A stretch of DNA of 64,000 nt, taken from positions 62,001-126,000 of the forward strand of contig DASTHI010000031.1 of NCBI GenBank assembly GCA_035718275.1, written 5' to 3'. Source of the DNA: Pseudolabrys sp035718275 (GTDB lineage Bacteria; Pseudomonadota; Alphaproteobacteria; Rhizobiales; Xanthobacteraceae). The translations under genes were made by a program, and so were the position numbers. Below the pieces are notes generated by a model. It was not told where the DNA came from and ran no database searches. It saw only the letters and a list, made by a program, of their open reading frames with translations. Positions 26,409-33,633 of the stretch are shown here, piece after piece; position 1 is the stretch's first letter; every line of letters begins with the position of its first letter.

Positions 26409-27023
26409 ATGCAAGGGATTTCGGGTCGCGCCATCTCGCTTGCTCTTTCATTCGCGTTGTCTGGCTTGGTTCTCGGCGGCGTCCATAAGGCAGTGGCCCA
26501 GGATTCCGGCTGGGTGACACTGTTCGATGGAAAGAACCTGGAGGAATGGGATCAGGTCGGCGGCTCAAATTGGCACCTCGCTGATGGCGCGGTGGTTGCC
26601 GATTCTATGGCGGACAAGAAGGTGCTTGGCTATCTGGTGAGCAAGAAGCCCTACAAGAACTTCATCGTTCGCGTCGAATTCTGGGCGAGCGACGATGCCA
26701 ACAGCGGCATCTACTTCCGCTGCCTCGACCCAAAGAAGATCACCGACCGAACCTGCTATGAGGCAAATATCTTCGACCAGCGAAAGGATCCAAGTTACGG
26801 CACGGGCTCGATCACTCGCTACGTCGAGGTCGATCCGATGCCGAAAGCCGGCGGGAAATGGAATACCTTCGAAATCACCGTGAACGGCCGGGACGTCACC
26901 GTCGTTCTCAATGGGCAGACGACGGCAAAACTGCGCAACGGCATGTTCGATGAAGGTCCCATCGCCCTCCAGCATGGTGCCGGCACGATCAAGTTCCGAA
27001 AAGTGCAGGTAAAATCGTTATAG
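26409..27023 (+). CDS. DUF1080 (3-keto-disaccharide hydrolase-like) secreted protein
   Basis: A 204-residue exported protein. ATG 26409 with GGGAGG 6-7 bases upstream starts a signal peptide (MQGISGRAISLALSFALSG, cleavage near AVAQ). The mature part is a single concanavalin-like DUF1080 domain: WVTLFDGKNLEEWDQVGG, NFIVRVEFWASDDANSGIYFR, WNTFEITVNGRDVTVVLNG and GPIALQHGAGTIKFRKVQV. Characterised relatives cleave 3-keto-glycosides or bind glycans. It lies 30 bases upstream of the flavin monooxygenase gene on the same strand. Confidence 0.87.
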   Translation: MQGISGRAISLALSFALSGLVLGGVHKAVAQDSGWVTLFDGKNLEEWDQVGGSNWHLADGAVVADSMADKKVLGYLVSKKPYKNFIVRVEFWASDDANSGIYFRCLDPKKITDRTCYEANIFDQRKDPSYGTGSITRYVEVDPMPKAGGKWNTFEITVNGRDVTVVLNGQTTAKLRNGMFDEGPIALQHGAGTIKFRKVQVKSL

Positions 27024-27053
27024 CGCGCTGCGGGGGCTGGGCGGCAAGTCAGG

Positions 27054-28286
27054 ATGCATGTAGCGATCGTCGGCGGCGGCATCTGCGGCTTGTCGCTCGC
27101 ACTCAATCTCAAGGCGCGCGCTCTCAGCTGCAAGGTCTACGAGCGCGCTCCTGAGCTCAAGGAGCTCGGTGTCGGCATCACGCTTTTGCCGCACGCGATG
27201 CGCGAATTTTCGGCGCTGGGACTCGGCGAGAAGTTGCTCAATTCCGGTATCCAGAATCGCGAAAGCCGCTTTTACAACAGGTTCGGGCAGCTCATCTACA
27301 AGGAGCCGCGCGGGAAATTCGCCGGATATCAATATCCCGAAGTCGGCATCCATCGTGGCCGTCTCCACATGATCCTCTATGAGGCCGCGCGGGAGCGGCT
27401 CGGCCCGGATGCAATCCTGACTGATCACGAATGCACCGGCGTCGAGCAGGACGATGCCTGCGCTACTGTCAATTTCCGAAGCAGCAGCGGAGAAAAGAGA
27501 GAAAGCGTACGCGCCGACATCGTGGTCGATTGCGAGGGGATCAATTCAACGATCCGCAAGCAATTCTATCCGCACGATACCGTGGCATTTGCCGGCATCA
27601 ATACCTGGCGCGGTGTCACGCGGCGGCAACCTATTCTCGATGGGCGCACATACATGCGCATCGGCTCGATCCTGACCGGTAAGATCGTGGTCTATCCGAT
27701 CATCGACCGGATCGACAGCGAGGGCCGACAACTCATCAACTGGATGGCTGAAATCAAGCGTGATTCATTCGAGCCCAACGATTGGAACAAGCCAGGCAAT
27801 CTGGCCGATTTCTTTTCTATCTATGAGAGCTGGCGTTTTGATTGGCTCGATGTGGCGCAGTTGATCCGGGACGCAGACCAGATTCTGGAATATCCGATGG
27901 TCGACAAGGATCCGATCGACAGGTGGACCTTCGGCCGCGTGACGCTGGCGGGGGATGCCGCGCACCCGATGTATCCCAGAGGATCCAACGGCGCTGCGCA
28001 GGCGGCGATCGACGCGCGCACGTTGGCTGACGCACTCATCAGCCATCCGGATCCGCGTGATGCGCTCAAAGCCTATGAAGCCGCTCGCGCCGAAACCGCC
28101 GCGCGTGTCGTGCGCACCAATCGGGAACATCCTCCTGACTTCATCAACATCAAGGTCGAGGAACTCGTAGGAGATCGGCCGTTTGATGATCTCGACAAAT
28201 ACATCACGCAGCATGAGCTTCGAGCATTATCCGAGCGCTACAAGCGTATTGCCGGCTTTGCCCTCCCAGACACGAGTGAGCCTTGA
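27054..28286 (+). CDS. FAD-dependent monooxygenase (PhzS / salicylate hydroxylase-like)
   Basis: A 410-residue group A flavoprotein monooxygenase. The dinucleotide fold opens with MHVAIVGGGICGLSLALNL. The second motif reads VVDCEGINSTIRK, with Glu replacing the usual Asp of DG. The third reads VTLAGDAAHPMYPRGSNGAAQ (~residue 300), where HPMYPRGSNG is typical of PhzS-type flavin hydroxylases. It should hydroxylate an aromatic or related ring using NAD(P)H and O2. It follows the DUF1080 gene and precedes a ketopantoate-reductase-like gene by 77 bases, so the three may form one transcript. The substrate is unknown. Confidence 0.87.
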   Translation: MHVAIVGGGICGLSLALNLKARALSCKVYERAPELKELGVGITLLPHAMREFSALGLGEKLLNSGIQNRESRFYNRFGQLIYKEPRGKFAGYQYPEVGIHRGRLHMILYEAARERLGPDAILTDHECTGVEQDDACATVNFRSSSGEKRESVRADIVVDCEGINSTIRKQFYPHDTVAFAGINTWRGVTRRQPILDGRTYMRIGSILTGKIVVYPIIDRIDSEGRQLINWMAEIKRDSFEPNDWNKPGNLADFFSIYESWRFDWLDVAQLIRDADQILEYPMVDKDPIDRWTFGRVTLAGDAAHPMYPRGSNGAAQAAIDARTLADALISHPDPRDALKAYEAARAETAARVVRTNREHPPDFINIKVEELVGDRPFDDLDKYITQHELRALSERYKRIAGFALPDTSEP

Positions 28287-28363
28287 AAGGCAATCCCGCT
28301 CACTATTTCGCAGCCAGATAACCAGCCCCACGATTGCCTGTTTGCGGGAGAAGCGTTGTCGGC

Positions 28364-29308
28364 ATGAATACCCATGTGCTCATCGTTGGTTGCGGCGCCA
28401 TCGGCGGCTTGTTCGCTGCGAGCCTCGCATCGGTGGCCAAGGTGACGGTCTTCGATTCCAATGCGGCGCATGTGGATGCGATCAATGCCACCGGCTTGCG
28501 AATAGCCGGCAAAAGTCCGAAGGTTTTGCGTGTCGAGGCGACCAGCAGTGCCGCCGCGCTGAAGGGCACGGCATTCCAAGCAATCATTTTTCTCGTCAAA
28601 TCGGGGATGACCGCCACAGTCCTTGCGCAACTGCGATCTGTGCTCTCCGGCAATCCGGTCCTCGTCACGCTGCAGAACGGTATGGGCAATATCGAGCATT
28701 TGCTCACCCTGCCCGATGCAGTTGTCGCCGGAGGGGCTACGATGAATGCCGGACGCTATGCCGAGCCAGGCTGCGTCGAGCGCCTGATTGAGGGCAAGAC
28801 TTGGCTTGGACCCCTGCGCGGCAGCATTGATGACGTGCGGCCGCTGGCAGAACTGCTCAATGAGGGCGGAATGGAAACGGAACTCGTTAGCGATCCGATG
28901 CCTGCGGTCTGGTCAAAATTCGTTTTCAACTGCATCATGAATCCGCTCGGCGCGCTGATGATGGGCGATAATGCTGCCCGTTACGAATCCCTGGAGATGC
29001 GTACGCTGATCGATGAAATGGCGGTCGAATGCATGACCGTCGTGAGGGCCTTGGGCGGCAGTTTCGCGTTCCCTCCGATGGAATTCGTGGACAAAGTGAG
29101 GGCGGGCACAGTTCCTATTTCCCGCCATGCGGGGTCGATGGCTCTCGATTTAGAGCGAGGTGTACCCACTGAAATCGACGAATTGACCGGCTTTGTCGTG
29201 CGCGAAGGAGAACGGCTCAATGTGCCAGTACCGATCTGTAAAACGGTCCTCCGGCTGATCAAGGGACTCGAAGTGGCGGCATTGCGTCGAGTTGCAAAAC
29301 CACGATGA
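28364..29308 (+). CDS. 2-dehydropantoate 2-reductase family protein
   Basis: A 314-residue NAD(P)H-dependent reductase of the ApbA/PanE family. ATG 28364 starts directly at the Rossmann fold (MNTHVLIVGCGAIGGLFAASL). The catalytic lysine lies in VWSKFVFNCIMNPLGAL (~residue 185). The C-terminal half has the expected helical domain (ALDLERGVPTEIDELTGFVV). Family members reduce ketopantoate for CoA biosynthesis, but paralogues in catabolic clusters reduce other 2-keto acids. Its position after a ring hydroxylase and not near panB/panC favours the latter (inference). Confidence 0.87.
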   Translation: MNTHVLIVGCGAIGGLFAASLASVAKVTVFDSNAAHVDAINATGLRIAGKSPKVLRVEATSSAAALKGTAFQAIIFLVKSGMTATVLAQLRSVLSGNPVLVTLQNGMGNIEHLLTLPDAVVAGGATMNAGRYAEPGCVERLIEGKTWLGPLRGSIDDVRPLAELLNEGGMETELVSDPMPAVWSKFVFNCIMNPLGALMMGDNAARYESLEMRTLIDEMAVECMTVVRALGGSFAFPPMEFVDKVRAGTVPISRHAGSMALDLERGVPTEIDELTGFVVREGERLNVPVPICKTVLRLIKGLEVAALRRVAKPR

Positions 29309-29331
29309 TTCAATAGGTTGGGTATGGAGAG

Positions 29332-29430
29332 CATACTGGCTTCCGGCCTGCCGCCTCTGCCGCCCACAGGATTTGACCCCGCCGGCCGTTAATCGGACAG
29401 GCGGGGCTAGAAGAGCGGGCATCCAGTATG
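29332..29430 (+). promoter_or_regulatory. Nested inverted repeats in the leader of the sigma-factor gene
   Basis: In the 139-base gap before the sigma-factor gene, an outer inverted repeat (CATACTGG 29332-29339 with CCAGTATG 29423-29430) encloses an inner one (CCCCGCC 29377-29383 with GGCGGGG 29400-29406). The inner loop contains a further CCG/CGG pair. No T run follows. It could be a leader-RNA structure or part of a terminator for the upstream gene. No function is proven. Confidence 0.35.
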
Positions 29431-29447
29431 GCAACCACGACATTGCG

Positions 29448-29993
29448 ATGGATGAAAGCGACGAAGCGCTTATGGCCCGTGTCGCCCGCGGCGACCAGAA
29501 GGCCTTTCACCTGCTCGCGCGCCGTCATTTGCCCGCGATCGTGGGACTTGCCCGGCGCATTCTCGGTAATGCTGCCGAGGCGGAAGACGTCGCTCAGGAA
29601 GCGCTCATGCGCGTTTGGACCTACGCGCCGCGCTGGCGGCCTTTGGCGCTCTTCCGAACCTGGCTCACCCGCGTGGTCCTCAATCTCTGCCTTGACCGCA
29701 AGCGGCGTGCGAGATGGGTCGAACTGGAAACGGCCGGGGAGATCGTGGATCCCGCTCCCGGCGCTGGCGAAAAAGCCGAGGCTGCTGAACGTGAGCGGAT
29801 GGTGGCCTCAGCGATCGATAATCTTCCGCCGCGGCAGCGCAGTGCAATCATGCTGACCTACGGCGAAGGGATGACTAATGCGGAGGTCGCGGAGATTCTC
29901 GATACGTCGGTGTCAGCCGTGGAAACACTGCTAGTGCGGGGCAAACACAATTTGCGTCGCGCACTCGGCAGCATGATCGACAAGGATAACTGA
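29448..29993 (+). CDS. RNA polymerase sigma factor, ECF/sigma-70 family
   Basis: A 181-residue ECF-type sigma factor. ATG 29448 (MDESDEALMARVARGDQKAF) fits the usual N-terminus. Region 2 is seen in HLPAIVGLARRILGNAAEAEDVAQEALMRVW and WLTRVVLNLCLDRKRR. Region 4 is seen in LPPRQRSAIMLTYGEGMTNAEVAEIL and VETLLVRGKHNLRRAL, the -35 recognition helix-turn-helix. It directs RNA polymerase to a stress regulon. The next genes encode a small membrane protein (2 bases away) and a periplasmic Spy-like sensor, then an RND pump, so envelope or metal stress is the likely signal (inference). Confidence 0.9.
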   Translation: MDESDEALMARVARGDQKAFHLLARRHLPAIVGLARRILGNAAEAEDVAQEALMRVWTYAPRWRPLALFRTWLTRVVLNLCLDRKRRARWVELETAGEIVDPAPGAGEKAEAAERERMVASAIDNLPPRQRSAIMLTYGEGMTNAEVAEILDTSVSAVETLLVRGKHNLRRALGSMIDKDN

Positions 29994-29995
29994 AC

Positions 29996-30349
29996 ATGAA
30001 GGACGAGCAGTTCGACAATCTTCTCAGGGCAACTCTGAGCCGTCGCGCGGGCGCAACGCATCAGAATGAGGCCGCGGTCGAGCGCGTGCTCAACCGCGTG
30101 AGCGGCCCCCTGCCCCGACAACGGCGGCCGCGCTGGCGCCTGCCTGCGGTCTTGCTCGATTGGCAGTTCGCCCCGGCCTGGCCACGGATGGCGGCGCTGG
30201 CCTGCTGCGCCGTAATCGGCTTTTTCGTCGGTATAGCCGGGTTCGACCGCAGCTTTGAGGCGCCGGACCCCGCGCCTGTGTCTCTTGGCGGCGGCGGTAT
30301 CGGCTCGATCACTTTCGAGCCCGAAGCGCTCACGGGAGCGCGGCCATGA
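29996..30349 (+). CDS. Small single-pass membrane protein, putative anti-sigma factor
   Basis: A 117-residue protein encoded two bases after the sigma factor and overlapping the next gene by ATGA. It has an N-terminal cytoplasmic part (MKDEQFDNLLRATLSRR), one transmembrane helix (~residues 64-82, MAALACCAVIGFFVGIAGF) and a short Gly/Pro-rich periplasmic tail. It lacks the His-Cys-Cys zinc motif of classical ZAS anti-sigma factors. Position, topology and coupling make an anti-sigma role plausible, but no sequence motif proves it. Sometimes simply annotated hypothetical. Confidence 0.65.
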   Translation: MKDEQFDNLLRATLSRRAGATHQNEAAVERVLNRVSGPLPRQRRPRWRLPAVLLDWQFAPAWPRMAALACCAVIGFFVGIAGFDRSFEAPDPAPVSLGGGGIGSITFEPEALTGARP

Positions 30350-30828
30350 GCATCGCACAAGCCCTGCCGGACGTTACGCGAGGTTCCTCGCGCTGGCTCT
30401 TGCTCGGGTCATTGGCTCTGAACCTGTTCTTCGTCGGCGTTGCGTTTGCCATGGCGATTCGCGCACCGGCGCCGTCATACTGGGATCCAAATGTGTTCGT
30501 GCGAGTCGATCGCCTAGCCGCAACGCTGCCGCAGGCGGATGCGGAGATCCTACGCGCAAAAATCAACACCAATCATGCCGACATCGATCGTGCGCAAACG
30601 AACTATCATTCAGCGCGGCAACGCATTCACGATGTCCTGCGGCAGGAGCCGTTCGATGTCGAAGCCATGCGAACATCGATGGCGCAAACACGCGCGGCCC
30701 GCCTGAAGTTCGACGAAACGATTCAGAACGTGTTTGCCGATATCGCATCGGAGATTTCGCCTGCGGGCCGCCAGGCCCTCGCAAATTGGCCCCCTGGCCG
30801 GAAGGGTAATGTCGACGCACGAAAGTAG
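30346..30828 (+). CDS. Periplasmic heavy-metal sensor (Spy/CpxP/CnrX-like)
   Basis: A 160-residue protein anchored by one N-terminal helix (WLLLGSLALNLFFVGVAFAMA, ~residues 17-37) with a helical periplasmic domain. The domain has RLAATLPQADAEILRAKINTN and RQRIHDVLRQEPFDVEAMRTSM, the repeated helix-hairpin pattern of the Spy/CpxP/CnrX 'heavy-metal resistance' family. Such proteins sense metals or misfolded proteins and pass the signal to an anti-sigma factor. Its start overlaps the previous stop (ATGA), so sigma factor, membrane protein and sensor form one coupled unit ahead of the RND efflux genes. Confidence 0.82.
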   Translation: MSIAQALPDVTRGSSRWLLLGSLALNLFFVGVAFAMAIRAPAPSYWDPNVFVRVDRLAATLPQADAEILRAKINTNHADIDRAQTNYHSARQRIHDVLRQEPFDVEAMRTSMAQTRAARLKFDETIQNVFADIASEISPAGRQALANWPPGRKGNVDARK

Positions 30829-30878
30829 TATGATTGCCGATTCGAGTCGCGGATGACCGGACTTAGAAAGTGTCCTGA

Positions 30879-32369
30879 ATGCACCGGGGCGGCAACACGA
30901 AGGGGAGGCGAACGAGGACTTGGCGACTGCCGCTATTCACGATGTTGCAGGGATTTTGCGTGACCTTACCACTCGGCGGATGTCTGCTCACAGGCGACAA
31001 TCCGGAACCTATGCTGGCCATTCCGCCGGCTTACAGCGCCGCTCCCCGCCAGACGACAAAGGCAGAAGCCGCTATCCCACCTCTCGACTGGTGGCGATCA
31101 TTCCGCTCGCGTGAGCTAACGAGGGTTATCGAAGAGGTCCGCTCCGCCAATCTTGATATCGCCGCTGCGGTCGCTCGCATTATTCAGGCCGATGCGACTT
31201 CGCGCATAGCAGGCGCTCCTCTTCTTCCTCTTGTGGATCTCAACAGCAGCGCCAGCCGGTCGCGCGCCTCGCGTACCACGAGCGCATCAGCCGGCGGCGC
31301 CTCGTTTGGCGGCTCGGAAAGAGATCTGCTGTCCGCCTCCCTTACGGCGAGCTATGAAATCGATTTCTGGGGCAAGAACCGGTCGGCATTGCGTGCGGCC
31401 GAACAGGCGGCGGTGGCAAGCCGCTATGCGCGGGAAGTGGTCGCGCTGACATCGGTTGTTGCCGCCGCGAACGCCTATTTCCAGGTACTTGCTGCGCAGG
31501 ATCGGCTTCGGGTCGCCCGAGAAAATCTGGCCAGCGCTACCCGGGTGCTCAGCCTGATACAGCAGCGCGTCCAGGCAGGCACCGCTTCTGCGCTTGATAC
31601 GGCACAACAAGAGAGCTTGGTCAACACACAACGCGCGGCAATCCCGCCTCTCGAGCAGACGCTGCGGCTCAATCGCGTGACACTCGCAGTGCTTATGGGC
31701 CGCTCACCGGAATACGTGACCATACGCGGGGGAAGCCTGCGCAATGTCGCATATCCGCGTGTGACGCCTGGCTTGCCTTCGGAATTGCTCGCCCAACGAC
31801 CCGATATTCGCGAAGCGGAAGCCAATCTCGCAGCGGCGAACGCGAACGTCGAGAATGCGCGCGCGCAATTGTTGCCGAGCATCACCCTTACCGGCGAGGG
31901 CGGATATCAGAGCGCAGTGCTCAAGACATTGCTGCGGCCCGAGTCGGCTTTCTACAACCTGGCGGCGGGACTGACCCAGCCGATCTTCGAAGGCGGCAGG
32001 CTCATCGGAAATCTCGATCTGCAAAAAGGCCGCCAGGATGAACTACTCCAGAATTACCGCAAGGCAGTAATTTCCGGATTTGCCGACGTCGAGAACGCTC
32101 TCGACGCCATCCGGCAAACTGCCGAACGCGAGCGCCTCCAGCGCGAAGTCGTGATCAGCTCGCGACGCGCGTTCGACATTTCCGAGCAGCGCCTGCGCGA
32201 GGGCACCGTCGATCTCGTGGTCGTGCTGCAGACCCAGCAAACGCTCTTCCAGGCCGAAGACGCGCTGGCCCAGGCGCGGCTTGCTCATGTGCAAGCCATC
32301 GTGAGCCTTTACCAGGCGCTCGGCGGTGGGTGGCTCCCGAAGCCGGTGGAAGCCGCCGATGCACGGTGA
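30879..32369 (+). CDS. RND efflux outer-membrane lipoprotein (NodT/OprM family)
   Basis: A 496-residue TolC-like channel subunit. The signal sequence ends in a lipobox, LPLGGC (~residue 35), so the protein is lipid-anchored in the outer membrane. The typical NodT features follow: PPLDWWRSFRSRELTRVIEEV, SYEIDFWGKNRSALRAAEQ, the LLAQRPDIREAEANLAAAN repeat and LTQPIFEGGRLIGNL. It forms the exit duct for the adaptor and permeases encoded next. ATG 30879 has a weak SD. The gene overlaps the adaptor start by 11 bases, indicating coupling. Confidence 0.92.
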   Translation: MHRGGNTKGRRTRTWRLPLFTMLQGFCVTLPLGGCLLTGDNPEPMLAIPPAYSAAPRQTTKAEAAIPPLDWWRSFRSRELTRVIEEVRSANLDIAAAVARIIQADATSRIAGAPLLPLVDLNSSASRSRASRTTSASAGGASFGGSERDLLSASLTASYEIDFWGKNRSALRAAEQAAVASRYAREVVALTSVVAAANAYFQVLAAQDRLRVARENLASATRVLSLIQQRVQAGTASALDTAQQESLVNTQRAAIPPLEQTLRLNRVTLAVLMGRSPEYVTIRGGSLRNVAYPRVTPGLPSELLAQRPDIREAEANLAAANANVENARAQLLPSITLTGEGGYQSAVLKTLLRPESAFYNLAAGLTQPIFEGGRLIGNLDLQKGRQDELLQNYRKAVISGFADVENALDAIRQTAERERLQREVVISSRRAFDISEQRLREGTVDLVVVLQTQQTLFQAEDALAQARLAHVQAIVSLYQALGGGWLPKPVEAADAR

Positions 32370-33633
32370 ACTTCCAAAACCGCCTCTGGTGAAATCGCGC
32401 CGCGGCACGCGCAACGCGGTCGTCACCGTCATCTTCCTCATCGCCGTAGCCGCGGCGCTCTATTTCATCTTCAGCGGCCCAACAGGCCAGCAGCGCCGGG
32501 CTGGTCGATTTTCGAGCGAGGGACCGGCCCCCGTCCTGGTCGCCACGGTCACCCGCGCCGATGTGCCTGTCTATATCGACGCCGTCGGCACCATAAAGGC
32601 GCTCAACACCGTCACTGTCCGGCCGCAAGTCGATGGCAAGCTCTTGAGTGTCAACTTCAAGGAAGGTGAAGACGTCAGGAAAGGAGACATCCTCGCGACG
32701 ATCGATCCGGTGATCTATCGGGCACAGCTGGATCAGGCCTTGGCAAAAAAAGCCCAGGACGAGGCGCAGCTTGCCAACGCGAAGATCGACCTCGAGCGGT
32801 ACGACAGACTTGCCGCGAGCAACGCCATCAACAAACAACAGGCCGATACACAACGCGCACTGGTCGCGCAGTTTACAGCCCTGGTGAAAGCCGATCAGGC
32901 GGCCATCGACAACGCGCAGGCTATGCTGAACTACACCACCGTGACCGCACCAATAGAAGGACGCACGGGCATCCGCTTGGTGGACGAAGGCAATTATGTC
33001 CGTGCCGCCGACACAAGCTCGGCTATCGTCGTGATCACGCAACTGCATCCGATATCCGCGCTCTTCAATCTGCCGCAACAGGACCTGCAGCAGGTCAATG
33101 CCGCGTTTGAGCGCGGTCCACTCCAGGTCGAAGCCCGTCGCTCGGACGGCGATGCGGTGATCGACCGTGGCGAACTCAAAGTCGTCGACAACCAGGTCGA
33201 TCAGACGACCGGCACGGTGAGATTGAAGGCTGAATTTCCCAATTCCAATCTGCAGCTATGGCCCGGGCAGTTCGTTAATGTCCGGCTCCTCGTCGACACG
33301 CTCAAGCAGGTGCTTGTGATCCCGACGGGAGCGGTGCAGCGCGGTCCGAACGGTACTTTTGTTTACGTGCTCAGGGAGGACAGCACGGTCGCAATGCGAC
33401 CGGTCGCCGTGCAGAAGCAGGACGAAACGCAAAGCGTAATCAAAAACGGTGTTCAGCCGTCCGAGCGCGTCGTAACCACAGGTTTCGTGCGACTGACCGA
33501 GGGTGCCAAAGTCAGCGTCGGTGACGGCGACGGCCCGGCCGCCACGGCCCGCCCGCCCAGCAACGGAACTCCCCAGGCGGGCGAGCGCCGGCGCCGCAAC
33601 GGCAGCGCAGCGCGACCGAACACGCGCCAATGA
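32359..33633 (+). CDS. mdtA: RND efflux periplasmic adaptor (MdtA-like membrane fusion protein)
   Basis: A 424-residue membrane-fusion protein. ATG 32359 (MHGELPKPPLV) is used because GGTGGAAG precedes it and it overlaps the upstream stop. One N-terminal transmembrane anchor (AVVTVIFLIAVAAALYFIF) leads to the lipoyl half (DAVGTIKALNTVTVRPQVDG), the alpha-hairpin (ALAKKAQDEAQLANAKIDLE), the second lipoyl half (YTTVTAPIEGRTGIRLVDEG) and beta-barrel (VNVRLLVDTLKQVLVIPTGA). It bridges the inner-membrane pump to the NodT channel. The C-terminal ~40 residues are a basic, Pro/Gly-rich extension. The stop overlaps the next ATG by 4 bases. Confidence 0.92.
   Translation: MHGELPKPPLVKSRRGTRNAVVTVIFLIAVAAALYFIFSGPTGQQRRAGRFSSEGPAPVLVATVTRADVPVYIDAVGTIKALNTVTVRPQVDGKLLSVNFKEGEDVRKGDILATIDPVIYRAQLDQALAKKAQDEAQLANAKIDLERYDRLAASNAINKQQADTQRALVAQFTALVKADQAAIDNAQAMLNYTTVTAPIEGRTGIRLVDEGNYVRAADTSSAIVVITQLHPISALFNLPQQDLQQVNAAFERGPLQVEARRSDGDAVIDRGELKVVDNQVDQTTGTVRLKAEFPNSNLQLWPGQFVNVRLLVDTLKQVLVIPTGAVQRGPNGTFVYVLREDSTVAMRPVAVQKQDETQSVIKNGVQPSERVVTTGFVRLTEGAKVSVGDGDGPAATARPPSNGTPQAGERRRRNGSAARPNTRQ

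Noticed and set aside
32155..33078. 307-codon minus-strand frame over the MdtA homologue
   Set aside because: Antisense to a clear membrane-fusion protein; no family features.
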